This document shows positions 35,373-43,944 of a stretch of DNA of 64,000 nucleotides, piece by piece. Each line of letters starts with the position of its first letter. The stretch's first letter is position 1. Source of the stretch: UBA5078 sp033721235. Lineage in GTDB: Bacteria > Pseudomonadota > Gammaproteobacteria > Pseudomonadales > Pseudohongiellaceae. The position numbers and the translations under genes were made by a program. Below the pieces are notes generated by a model. It did no database searches and had not been told where the DNA came from. It saw only the letters and a list, made by a program, of their open reading frames with translations. The stretch spans positions 34,937 to 98,936 of the forward strand of contig JAWWAY010000012.1 of assembly GCA_033721235.1 (NCBI GenBank), in the 5' to 3' direction.

Positions 35373-35684
35373 ATGTACGCGGTAATTGAGAGTGGTGGTA
35401 AGCAACACCGAGTGGAAGAGGGCGAAGTCCTCAAGCTAGAGAAACTGGAAGCCGGTGCAGGTGAAGAAATCAGTTTTGATAAAGTGCTAATGGTTGGTGA
35501 AGGCGAATCTGTAAAGATTGGCGCTCCTTATGTTGAAGGCAGCAAAGTGACTGCTGAGGTGGTTTCTCAAGGTCGTGCGAAGAAAGTGTCGATCATCAAG
35601 TTCCGTCGCCGTAAGCACCACATGAAGCAGCAGGGCCACAGACAGTGGTTTACTGAAGTTAAAATCACAGGCATTTCAGCCTAA
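35373..35684 (+). CDS. rplU: 50S ribosomal protein L21
   Basis: 103 residues from ATG 35373 (GGAG upstream); an in-frame ATG at 35346 adds nine residues not seen in L21. MYAVIESGGKQHRVEEGE and the C-terminal KFRRRKHHMKQQGHRQWFTEVKITGI are classic L21. The rplU-rpmA-obgE order is conserved. Confidence 0.97.
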   Translation: MYAVIESGGKQHRVEEGEVLKLEKLEAGAGEEISFDKVLMVGEGESVKIGAPYVEGSKVTAEVVSQGRAKKVSIIKFRRRKHHMKQQGHRQWFTEVKITGISA

Positions 35685-35713
35685 GTCGGAATTAAGCTGG
35701 CAGGAGTAAACAA

Positions 35714-35971
35714 ATGGCTCATAAAAAAGCAGGCGGTAGTACCAATAACGGTCGCGACTCGCAGTCGAAACGCCTTGGTGTTAAGAAGTTTGGTGGTGAA
35801 AACGTAGTGCCTGGCAACATTATTGTTCGTCAGCGTGGCACACACTTCCACCCCGGTGAAAACGTTGGTTTGGGCAAAGATCACACGATCTTCGCTACAT
35901 CAGCAGGCACAGTAAAGTTTGAAGTAAAAGGCCCGAAAAGCAGAAAGTTCATTAGTATCGTTCCTGCCTAA
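35714..35971 (+). CDS. rpmA: 50S ribosomal protein L27
   Basis: 85 residues starting MAHKKAGGSTNNGRDSQSKR, with the usual KRLGVKKFGGE and IVRQRGTHFHPGENVG blocks. It is 29 bases after rplU with an AGGAG ribosome site. Followed by a strong terminator. Confidence 0.97.
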   Translation: MAHKKAGGSTNNGRDSQSKRLGVKKFGGENVVPGNIIVRQRGTHFHPGENVGLGKDHTIFATSAGTVKFEVKGPKSRKFISIVPA

Positions 35972-36029
35972 TAGCCCTTTTACGCGATCTCTGTCGCTCA
36001 GGCTTCTGAGCGTAAGAAGAAGCTTAGGA

Positions 36030-36057
36030 AGCCTCGTCAAGTGACGGGGCTTTTTTA
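36030..36057 (+). terminator. Intrinsic terminator after rpmA
   Basis: AGCCTCGTC (36030-36038) pairs with GACGGGGCT (36043-36051), one G-U, followed by a T run. It separates the ribosomal genes from obgE. Confidence 0.85.
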
Positions 36058-36129
36058 TATGCGGTTTGTGGCCTATTCTAGGTCATACAATAGAGGCTAT
36101 CCTTTAGTCTCGTCACTAGTAGGTGTGTC

Positions 36130-37326
36130 ATGAAATTCGTAGATGAAGCCGAGATTTCTGTTGAAGCCGGAAAAGGCGGAAATGGCTGTCTTGCCTTTCG
36201 CAGAGAGAAATATATTGCCAAAGGCGGCCCTAATGGCGGCGACGGTGGTGACGGCGGAAGCATTTACCTAGTTGGCGATACTGGGCTAAACACGCTGGTG
36301 GACTTTCGTTATCAGCCCCAGTATAAGGCTCAGTCTGGTCAAAACGGGATGAGCAAAAACTGTACTGGCCGCAGCGGTGAAGACCTAGTGGTAGGCGTTC
36401 CCGTTGGTACCAGTGTTGTCGATAAGCATACCGAAGAGTTGATAGCTGACATATCCATACCGGGCCAGAGAGTCCTGGTGGCCAAAGGCGGTTTTCACGG
36501 TCTTGGCAACACTCGCTTCAAATCCAGCACCAATAGGACACCCACTAAAACGACCAACGGCACTCCCGGTGAAGCCCGTATTCTGCAGCTACAGCTTAAG
36601 GTCTTGGCGGATGTAGGTCTTCTTGGTATGCCTAATGCTGGCAAGTCCACGCTGATTCGTCAGGTATCGTCTGCTAAACCTAAGGTGGCTGATTATCCGT
36701 TCACGACCCTAGTGCCCAATTTAGGGGTTGTTAGCGTAGGTCCTGAGCGTAGTTTCGTTATGGCTGATATTCCCGGTGTGATCGAGGGAGCATCTGAGGG
36801 TGCTGGCTTAGGCTTCCGCTTCTTGAAACACCTTTCAAGAACCAGGCTAATGCTGCATATGCTGGATGTGGCGCCACTTGATGGTTCGGATCCAGTAGAG
36901 CACGCCAGACAGATCGCAGATGAGCTAGCGAAGTTCAGCCCCACCATGTCTAAGAAAGAGCGCTGGTTGGTGCTGAACAAACTAGACCTAGTGCCAGAAG
37001 AAGATAGAGAGGCGTTAATTAGCCGGCTCAAATCCGAGATAGATTGGAACGATCGTATATTTGTCATTAGTGCAATTAATGGCGAGGGATGCGATGAGCT
37101 TTGCCATGCCATCATGGCGTCGGTAGAAGAGCATAGAGTGCTTATGGTAGAGGACGAAGACTACCAAGAGGCTCAGGCGGAATTCGATCGGGAAATGGAA
37201 TACGAAATTCGTAAGAGCATTGAATACAGCCGTGAGTTGCGTAAGCAGAAACTCGCGGCGAATGAGTCTGTAGACGAATTTGACGATTTAGATGATGAAG
37301 AAGCGGACTTTGAATACGTCGAGTAA
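36130..37326 (+). CDS. obgE: GTPase ObgE/CgtA
   Basis: Essential ribosome-assembly GTPase of 398 residues. Obg fold 1-158 (Gly-rich, KGGNGCLAFRREKY, GGPNGGDGGDGG), G1 GMPNAGKST at 166-174, switch PKVADYPFTTLVPNLGVV, G3 DIPGVIEGASEGAGLG and G4 NKLD. An acidic C-terminal tail (DDLDDEEADFEYVE), typical of gammaproteobacteria. The ATG is 45 bases before proB, probably one operon. Confidence 0.97.
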   Translation: MKFVDEAEISVEAGKGGNGCLAFRREKYIAKGGPNGGDGGDGGSIYLVGDTGLNTLVDFRYQPQYKAQSGQNGMSKNCTGRSGEDLVVGVPVGTSVVDKHTEELIADISIPGQRVLVAKGGFHGLGNTRFKSSTNRTPTKTTNGTPGEARILQLQLKVLADVGLLGMPNAGKSTLIRQVSSAKPKVADYPFTTLVPNLGVVSVGPERSFVMADIPGVIEGASEGAGLGFRFLKHLSRTRLMLHMLDVAPLDGSDPVEHARQIADELAKFSPTMSKKERWLVLNKLDLVPEEDREALISRLKSEIDWNDRIFVISAINGEGCDELCHAIMASVEEHRVLMVEDEDYQEAQAEFDREMEYEIRKSIEYSRELRKQKLAANESVDEFDDLDDEEADFEYVE

Positions 37327-37371
37327 TGCGCAGCGCGCACTGGTTTAATTTACGAGAAGAGTTCAAGCGCT

Positions 37372-38487
37372 ATGCGTAGTGACTTATTAAAAACACGCTG
37401 TTGGGTTGTCAAGATCGGCAGTTCTTTGATTACCAATAATGGCCTGGGGCTCGATAAAGAAGCGATTTCTGCCTGGGTAGGGCAGCTAGTAGCCCTTAAG
37501 AAGCAAGGTGTGCAATTGGTGTTGGTTTCCTCTGGCGCCGTAGCGGAAGGTGTTGCTCGCCTGGGGTTAGATAAGCGTCCCAAAGAGATTCATCTGCAGC
37601 AGGCCGCGGCAGCGGTAGGGCAAATGGGATTGGCCCAAACTTATGAGAGCTGTTTCATGCAATATGGTGTGCATACGGCTCAAATACTGCTAACCCATGA
37701 AGACCTGTCCAATAGAACCCGCTATCTCAATGCTAGAAGTACTCTAACGACTTTGATCGATCTAGAGGTGCTTCCTGTGATCAATGAGAATGACACGGTC
37801 GCGACTGCCGAGCTGTGTTTTGGCGACAACGACACGCTTGGCGCACTGGTTGCTAATCTAGTGAATGCCGATGCGCTGATTATTCTCACCGATCAGCACG
37901 GACTCCATGAGTCTGACCCTAGAGAGAATCCCGATGCCCCCGTCATTCACACGGCCATGGCAAGTGATGCCCGTTTGGCGAAAATGGCTGGTGGCAGTAA
38001 TAATGTCGGCAGGGGAGGTATGATCACTAAGGTGTCGGCCGCTAAATTAGCCGCGCGCTCGGGTGCCTGTACGGTCATCGCTAATGGGCGTGAGCCAGAC
38101 GTATTGGTGCGCTTGGTCAAGGGCGAGGAGCTGGGTACCTTGCTGCTACCCGAGAGCCAGCCTGTAGCTGCTCGAAAGCAGTGGCTCGCGGGTCAGTTGA
38201 AGGCGAAGGGCCAGTTAGTGATTGACGCGGGCGCCGCGAAGGTCTTACAAAACTCTGGTCGTAGCTTATTGCCCATCGGTGTTATTGCCTGTTCGGGGCG
38301 TTTCAAGCGCGGTGATATGGTGACCTGTGTTGATGAGCAGGGTCAAGAAGTGGCCCGTGGCTTAGTGAATTACGATAGCGACGAGGCTGCTCGTTTATTG
38401 CGCTGTGCTGGCGACAAGATTGAGCAAGTGCTGGGGTATTCGGGAGATCAGGAGATCATTCACCGAGATAATCTCGTCATTACGTAA
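37372..38487 (+). CDS. proB: Glutamate 5-kinase
   Basis: First enzyme of proline synthesis, 371 residues. Amino-acid kinase domain about 1-255 (VVKIGSSLITNNG, LVSSGAVAEG, NENDTVAT, FGDNDTLGALVANLV) and PUA domain about 280-365 (GQLVIDAGAAKVL, DMVTCVDEQGQEVARGL). The ObgE-proB linkage is conserved. Followed by a strong bidirectional terminator shared with rpsT. Confidence 0.96.
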   Translation: MRSDLLKTRCWVVKIGSSLITNNGLGLDKEAISAWVGQLVALKKQGVQLVLVSSGAVAEGVARLGLDKRPKEIHLQQAAAAVGQMGLAQTYESCFMQYGVHTAQILLTHEDLSNRTRYLNARSTLTTLIDLEVLPVINENDTVATAELCFGDNDTLGALVANLVNADALIILTDQHGLHESDPRENPDAPVIHTAMASDARLAKMAGGSNNVGRGGMITKVSAAKLAARSGACTVIANGREPDVLVRLVKGEELGTLLLPESQPVAARKQWLAGQLKAKGQLVIDAGAAKVLQNSGRSLLPIGVIACSGRFKRGDMVTCVDEQGQEVARGLVNYDSDEAARLLRCAGDKIEQVLGYSGDQEIIHRDNLVIT

Positions 38488-38534
38488 GGCTTCTCCCCGG
38501 TGAGGGAGTTCTTGGCGCAAAAAATTGAGCAAAT

Positions 38535-38562
38535 AAAAAACCGGCTTTAGGGCCGGTTTTTT
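38535..38562. terminator. Bidirectional terminator between proB and rpsT
   Basis: AAAAAACCGGC (38535-38545) pairs perfectly with GCCGGTTTTTT (38552-38562). A-rich flank on one side and T-rich on the other allow termination of both convergent genes. Confidence 0.88.
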
Positions 38563-38607
38563 ATTGTGTGAATTCTAGCCGCCGCAGAGGCTGCGGCCAG
38601 CGCTATC

Positions 38608-38877
38608 TTAGGCAGCTTTAAGCGCTAGGATAGAGGCATTCAGACGGCTCTTGTGACGAGCAGCCTTATTTTTGTGAATGATGCCCTTATCCGCAAGACT
38701 GTCGATGACAGGTACCGCAGCGTTATAAGCAGTAGTAGCGGCGTCATAATCGCCAGTAGCGATAGCAGCGTTTACTTTCTTGAGGTAAGTACGAGCCATT
38801 GAGCGAAAGCTCGCGTTGTGACGACGACGGACCTCGCCTTGACGGGCGCGCTTTCGAGCTTGTGCAGAGTTAGCCAA
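38608..38877 (-). CDS. rpsT: 30S ribosomal protein S20 (UUG start)
   Basis: 89 residues: MANSAQARKRARQGEVRRRHNASFRSMARTY, the standard S20 N-terminus, and KSRLNASILALKAA at the end. The start codon is TTG (38877-38875) preceded by TAAGGAG, with no nearby ATG in frame. E. coli rpsT also starts with UUG, which is part of S20 autoregulation (established). Confidence 0.97.
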   Translation of the reverse strand: MANSAQARKRARQGEVRRRHNASFRSMARTYLKKVNAAIATGDYDAATTAYNAAVPVIDSLADKGIIHKNKAARHKSRLNASILALKAA

Positions 38878-39243
38878 CTGGTGCTCCTTAAAAATTCATA
38901 TCAATGTAAAAAAACTGTTCTCGGCCACTTCGAATCAAGTATTGCAGCTATTAGGCGTTTGCAAAGCCAAGCTACTCATAGCCGAATTTAAGACGCGGTA
39001 CTATGCCGTTATCGATCCACCTTGTCAAGGATAGATCCTGCTAAAAGGGCCATAAATAGCAGTACAAACTCAAGTGACAGAGTGAAATCGGCGAATCCAT
39101 GGTCAATCGAAGAGGCTGCAATAACTATTGTCCACACGTCTATGTTGCACAAGGCGCCTGCGGCACTATAATGCCCCGTACTGAAAACTTAGCAGGGCAA
39201 GGCTCTGTCTATTTCCTCAATATGTATAGAAACAGGGCGTTTC
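38878..39243. other. Divergent region between rpsT and fabV
   Basis: 366 bases without a gene. It carries the rpsT ribosome site (TAAGGAG at its left end) and the fabV promoter at 39145-39172. No other structure is evident. Confidence 0.6.
39145..39172 (+). promoter_or_regulatory. Sigma-70 promoter of fabV
   Basis: TTGCAC (39145-39150), 16-base spacer, TATAAT (39167-39172). It gives a leader of about 65 bases to the ATG at 39244. Confidence 0.75.
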
Positions 39244-40425
39244 ATGATTATTAAGCCAAAAGTTCGCGGATTTATCTGTATTAATGCACATCCTCAAGGT
39301 TGTGCGGCCAATGTTCAAGAGCAAATTGCTTACACGAAAGCACAAGGCGTTATTGAAGGAGGCCCAAAGAAGGTACTGGTATTGGGTTGTTCTACCGGAT
39401 ATGGCCTCGCCTCACGGATTACCGCCGCTTTTGGTAGCTCTGCCCAAACGCTGGGCGTGTGCTTCGAGAAGCCGCCTACAGAGCGTAAGACGGCATCTGC
39501 TGGTTACTACAATACCGCTGCATTCCATGATGCCGCAGAGGAAGCTGGCCTCTATGCGAAAACGATCAATGGGGATGCCTTCTCCACCGAGTGTAAAGAG
39601 CAAGTCATTGATCTGCTCAAAAACGGCATGGGTAAGGTAGACCTAGTGGTTTACAGCTTGGCTGCACCGCGCCGAACTGACCCAGAGACCGGCGAGGTCT
39701 ACTCTTCTGTCCTTAAACCTATCGGTAATGCCTATACGGCTAAGAACCTGAATACGGATACTCGCAAGATCTCTGATGTCACTGTAGAGGCAGCTACTGA
39801 GGAAGAGATTGAGGGAACGGTAAAGGTCATGGGCGGAGAGGACTGGGAGCTTTGGATTAAGGCGCTTAAGGACGCAGACCTACTAGAGGAGTCTTGTCAG
39901 ACGGTCGCCTATACATATCGCGGAGACAAGCTCACGTGGCCGATTTATGGTCATGCCACTATTGGTAAGGCGAAGGAAGACCTCGACCGAGCCGCAGTGG
40001 CTATCAGCCGCGAACTTGAACCCTTGGGCGGCAGTGCGCGTGTTGCGGTCCTCAAGGCACTAGTAACGCAGGCGAGCTCAGCCATCCCCGTGATGCCTTT
40101 ATACTTGTCCATTTTGATCAAGGTAATGAAAGAAGAGGGCTGTGAAGAAGGGTGTATAGAGCAACTGCAACGCTTGTTTACCGAATGCTTGTATAGTGAC
40201 TCGCCGAGGCTGGATGAGGCCAATCGCTTCCGTGTAGACGAGAAAGAACTCGACCCTGCTATTCAGGCGAAGGTGGAGGCTATTTGGCCGCAGGTGACTG
40301 AAGAAAACCTGCTTGAGTTGACAGACTTTGAAGGCTATAACGCCAACTTCTTAAAACTGTTCGGCTTTGGTTTCGACGGTGTGGACTACGACGCCGAAAC
40401 GACTCCTCTCGTAAGAGAGATTTAA
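39244..40425 (+). CDS. fabV: Enoyl-ACP reductase FabV
   Basis: NADH-dependent trans-2-enoyl-ACP/CoA reductase of 393 residues that completes each round of fatty-acid elongation. MIIKPKVRGFICINAHPQGC is the FabV start, LVLGCSTGYGLASRI is the cofactor loop and SLAAPRRTDPETGEVYSSVLKPIG is diagnostic. The catalytic Tyr and Lys lie in IYGHATIGKAK (Y-x8-K). FabV is the triclosan-insensitive type of enoyl reductase (established). Own promoter; probably a single gene. Confidence 0.95.
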   Translation: MIIKPKVRGFICINAHPQGCAANVQEQIAYTKAQGVIEGGPKKVLVLGCSTGYGLASRITAAFGSSAQTLGVCFEKPPTERKTASAGYYNTAAFHDAAEEAGLYAKTINGDAFSTECKEQVIDLLKNGMGKVDLVVYSLAAPRRTDPETGEVYSSVLKPIGNAYTAKNLNTDTRKISDVTVEAATEEEIEGTVKVMGGEDWELWIKALKDADLLEESCQTVAYTYRGDKLTWPIYGHATIGKAKEDLDRAAVAISRELEPLGGSARVAVLKALVTQASSAIPVMPLYLSILIKVMKEEGCEEGCIEQLQRLFTECLYSDSPRLDEANRFRVDEKELDPAIQAKVEAIWPQVTEENLLELTDFEGYNANFLKLFGFGFDGVDYDAETTPLVREI

Positions 40426-40438
40426 TCTCGATGTTAGT

Positions 40439-40465
40439 GTGGGCATCGTCCTAGGCGATGCTCAC
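40439..40465 (+). terminator. Probable terminator after fabV
   Basis: GTGGGCATCG (40439-40448) pairs with CGATGCTCAC (40456-40465, one G-U), followed by a mildly T-rich stretch. It overlaps the 3' end of the convergent hydrolase gene. Confidence 0.4.
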
Positions 40466-41151
40466 TTTGCTTCTAATTGTTCTTTAATATTGCTTAGCCA
40501 CGGATCTAGGTTTTCCCAGTCCATGCCAAAAGTATGTGGAGACATAAACAATAAATCGGCGTCTAACTGAACGCCCGCCTCCTCCAGTTGCTTTTTCGTC
40601 TCATCATATCGGTTCATCCACATATACTCGTCTTGATCGCCAATACGTAGGTAAATGGGCATTCCGTTTAGAGCGTCTAAATCAGTATTCGACGACACAA
40701 TAGCGGGCACGCCGAGCACCGCTTTGACCCGGTCCGGGTAGTGACTTGCAATTTCGATCGCCGATATTCCCCCGTTGGATATCCCCGCCAGAATCACCTT
40801 GCCCGTGGCAATGCGTGGGTCTTTTTGTAATTCGTCAATTAAACCAATGACGAGCGCATTATTGCTATTGCGAAACGATGCATTATTGGGCGATGCCGGA
40901 ACCGAAACCGCCCAACCACGCTCTCGCATTTCCTCCCCAAGGCTCGCTTGGACATCATAGGCAAGCGCTCCGCTTCCATCGCCTGGTGGCATGAGCACCA
41001 TTAAATAAGCGGGAGTAGCTGACTCTGGAACTAATAGGAAGCTCGCAATGCTTTTGCCATCGGCGAGTTCAACGCGCAGTTGTTCTGTTTGAGCAAAGAC
41101 ATGGACAGTCGCTAATAGGCTAAGAAAGACGACGCTAGTTGCTTTAATCAT
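40462..41151 (-). CDS. Exported alpha/beta hydrolase
   Basis: A 229-residue secreted hydrolase. Signal peptide about 1-21 (ends HVFAQ). Nucleophile elbow GISNGGIS (about 118-125, Ser in the G-x-S-x-G position), acid residue in the RIGDQDEYMW region, and His in MSPHTFGM near the C-terminus complete a catalytic triad. Resembles dienelactone-hydrolase or esterase-like proteins; the substrate is unknown. Convergent with fabV. Confidence 0.8.
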   Translation of the reverse strand: MIKATSVVFLSLLATVHVFAQTEQLRVELADGKSIASFLLVPESATPAYLMVLMPPGDGSGALAYDVQASLGEEMRERGWAVSVPASPNNASFRNSNNALVIGLIDELQKDPRIATGKVILAGISNGGISAIEIASHYPDRVKAVLGVPAIVSSNTDLDALNGMPIYLRIGDQDEYMWMNRYDETKKQLEEAGVQLDADLLFMSPHTFGMDWENLDPWLSNIKEQLEAK

Positions 41152-41262
41152 ATGCGGTATAAGCCTTGTTGAGAGGGGATTTTGTGGCTGAAGTAATAGT
41201 ACGCCCCTTAACGGGGCAAGGGAATAAAAGAGTCTCTCAATGGCTATGCGTGTGACAAGCGT

Positions 41263-43938
41263 ATGCGTATGATATTGTCTTATGCAGTAGAACGTGCACT
41301 TCCTAAAATCAATTTCAGAACATCAATCATGCGCCTATCCAGTGTCCTAGTGGCCTTAGTATTTGCAGTGCTCAGCTTTGCTTTATGGAGTTTAAGTAAT
41401 CGCCCGACCGACGTTCCTGTTTGGCCGCAGTGGGTCAAGGGCTATGCTTTTTCGCCCTTCAGAAATGGGCAGGATGCGCTGATCGATAATATGCCCTCAG
41501 AGGCTCAGATAGTGGAGGATGTCCGCCTATTGTCTGAAAGTGCAAGAGAGTTACGAACCTATTCGAGTCGCAAGAGTCTCGCCAGTGTTCCGGTCGCTGC
41601 GAAGCAGTTTGATATGGATGTGAACTTAGGTATCTGGTTAGACACAAACATGGAGAATAACGCTGAAGAGCTATCCTCTGGAATTTCGCTAGCCAATCTT
41701 CATGATAGCGTCACGCGCGTAATGGTGGGCAATGAAAGCATTCTGAGGGGAGATTTCGCGGTAAGTGAACTGGGTGCGCTACTTGACTCGGTTCGCGAGC
41801 AAGTGGAACAGCCAGTCAGTACGGCGGAACCTTGGCATGTATGGTTAAGTCATCCCGAACTTGTGCAGCATGTGGATTTTATAACGGTACACCTGCTGCC
41901 TTATTGGGAAGGCGTGCATGTTGACGCTGGAATGGAATACATCAAATTAAAGATGTCCCAATTAAAGGCGCAGTTTCCCGAGAAACCGATTCTTATTGGC
42001 GAGGTGGGTTGGCCTTCAGACGGACGGACTCGAGGCTCTGCGGTTGCCAATACGGCCAACGAAGCCTTGTTTCTGCGTCGCTTTCTTGCTTTAGCCCAAA
42101 GCGAAGGCTACGACTATTTCTTGATGGAAGCATTTGATCAGCCGTGGAAAGCGCAAAGTGAAGGAGGGGTTGGCGCCTACTGGGGGGTCTATGATGTGAA
42201 CCGGCGAGCTAAATTCTCATTCAATGAACCAATTGTAAGAGTGCAGGATTGGCCCGTTCTGGCCGTGATTTCTATTTTCGTCTCTATTTTATTGCTCGCT
42301 TTTTTTGTCTTCAATAGTGTTTTATTAAAAGCGCGAGGCCATAGCCTTATTGCCTTGATTGCCTCCGTAGCGGGTACGGCAACAGTTTGGATTCTCTACG
42401 AATACTCGCAAAAGTATCTCAATTTTACTTCTATCATTGTCGGGATTTTCTTATTGCTCGCTGTACTAAGCGTTATGGTGTTATTGCTGACAGAAGCCCA
42501 TGAGTGGGCAGAGGCTCACTGGTTCCGTGATAGGCGCAGGTGTCAGGGGCCCGTCCCGCTGAAACTGAGTGACGATGCCCCTAAAGTTTCTATACATGTG
42601 CCAAGCTATAACGAACCTCCCGCGATGTTGATTGAAACACTGAATGCGCTTGCCCGTTTAGACTACCCGAATTTTGAAGTCATCGTGGTCGATAACAATA
42701 CGCAAGATGAGTCTGTATGGTTGCCGGTGCAAAATCACTGTCGTTCATTGGGGCCACGTTTCCAGTTTTTTCATGTCGCGCCACTGGCAGGTTTTAAGGC
42801 GGGTGCTCTTAATTATGCACTAGAAAAAACGAGTGAGAATGCCAGTATCATTGCGGCTATAGATTCGGACTATCAAGTGGAACGCAATTGGCTGCGCGAC
42901 TTACTGGGGGCCTTCGTTGATCCAAAACTGGCAATAGTACAAGCTCCCCAAGACTATCGGGATGCCGCTGATAGTGCTTTCAAGTCGATGTGTTTTTCCG
43001 AGTATCGAGGTTTCTTTGAAATAGGAATGCAGACTCGAAACGAGCGCAACGCCATTATTCAACATGGCACCATGACACTTGTTAGGAGGTCGGTGCTTGA
43101 AGAGCTAGGTGGCTGGGGCGAGTGGTGCATAACCGAGGATGCTGAACTTGGCCTGCGAATTTTCGAGGCAGGGTATGAGGCGAGCTATCTTCCTTATAGC
43201 TATGGTCGTGGGCTTATGCCCGATACGTTTATCGACTATAAAAAACAACGCTTTCGTTGGGCATTTGGAGCTATGCAGATCATGCGTCGCCATGCTCGCG
43301 AGCTGTTTAGCTCTCAGTCACTCTCCTTGACTAGAGGGCAACGCTATCACTTTCTAGCCGGATGGTTTCCCTGGGTGGCGGACGGTTTATGCCTTATGTT
43401 TAATTGTCTCGCGCTTGGCTGGTCGCTCGCTATGATATTGGCACCCGATAGCTTTGATCCGCCGTTGATCATGTTTTCACTGCTGCCAATCGTTCTCTTT
43501 GGCTTTAAGTTAACGAAGGTAATTTATTTATATAGAAGACGAATTAAGGCAAGCGTGAGGCAGACGCTTGCAGCTGCAGTTGCAGGCCTGTCTCTTTCTC
43601 ACACGGTAGGCTTGGCAATTATTAAAGGCTTATTAGTCAAGGATATGCCGTTTTTTAGAACGCCAAAATGCGCCAAGCGTTCTGCTCTGGGACAGGCATT
43701 TTCTGCCGTCAAGCAAGAGCTTTTCCTATTCTTGGCACTGTTGAGTGCCGCTACGGTTCTGTTTGTGTTGCCGCGTGAATATGGTAGCCCGGATCTGCTA
43801 GTGTGGATACTAGCCTTAGTGGTTCAATCTGTGCCTTATGGGGCGGCAGTTTTCGTGTCGATTGTAAGTAGTTTCAGCTGGTCTGCTCGTTTATTGGGAA
43901 AAAACATCGAGCGTAGATTATTCACGTCCGGCTCATAG
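41263..43938 (+). CDS. GH17-GT2 fusion: beta-glucan synthase/transglycosylase
   Basis: An 891-residue inner-membrane protein. After a leading membrane span (about 24-44), a periplasmic GH17 domain (about 55-325) has acid E158 (VGNES) and nucleophile E247 (IGEVGWPSDG). Two to three spans (about 330-410) lead to a cytosolic GT2 synthase: VPSYNEPP, VVDNNTQDE, D534-S-D536, T624-E-D626 and QRFRW (662-666), then more spans. This layout is known for NdvB-like beta-(1,3)-glucan synthase/branching enzymes. The start is uncertain because no ribosome site precedes 41263 or the ATG at 41329. Confidence 0.88.
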   Translation: MRMILSYAVERALPKINFRTSIMRLSSVLVALVFAVLSFALWSLSNRPTDVPVWPQWVKGYAFSPFRNGQDALIDNMPSEAQIVEDVRLLSESARELRTYSSRKSLASVPVAAKQFDMDVNLGIWLDTNMENNAEELSSGISLANLHDSVTRVMVGNESILRGDFAVSELGALLDSVREQVEQPVSTAEPWHVWLSHPELVQHVDFITVHLLPYWEGVHVDAGMEYIKLKMSQLKAQFPEKPILIGEVGWPSDGRTRGSAVANTANEALFLRRFLALAQSEGYDYFLMEAFDQPWKAQSEGGVGAYWGVYDVNRRAKFSFNEPIVRVQDWPVLAVISIFVSILLLAFFVFNSVLLKARGHSLIALIASVAGTATVWILYEYSQKYLNFTSIIVGIFLLLAVLSVMVLLLTEAHEWAEAHWFRDRRRCQGPVPLKLSDDAPKVSIHVPSYNEPPAMLIETLNALARLDYPNFEVIVVDNNTQDESVWLPVQNHCRSLGPRFQFFHVAPLAGFKAGALNYALEKTSENASIIAAIDSDYQVERNWLRDLLGAFVDPKLAIVQAPQDYRDAADSAFKSMCFSEYRGFFEIGMQTRNERNAIIQHGTMTLVRRSVLEELGGWGEWCITEDAELGLRIFEAGYEASYLPYSYGRGLMPDTFIDYKKQRFRWAFGAMQIMRRHARELFSSQSLSLTRGQRYHFLAGWFPWVADGLCLMFNCLALGWSLAMILAPDSFDPPLIMFSLLPIVLFGFKLTKVIYLYRRRIKASVRQTLAAAVAGLSLSHTVGLAIIKGLLVKDMPFFRTPKCAKRSALGQAFSAVKQELFLFLALLSAATVLFVLPREYGSPDLLVWILALVVQSVPYGAAVFVSIVSSFSWSARLLGKNIERRLFTSGS

Positions 43939-43944
43939 AGGCCC

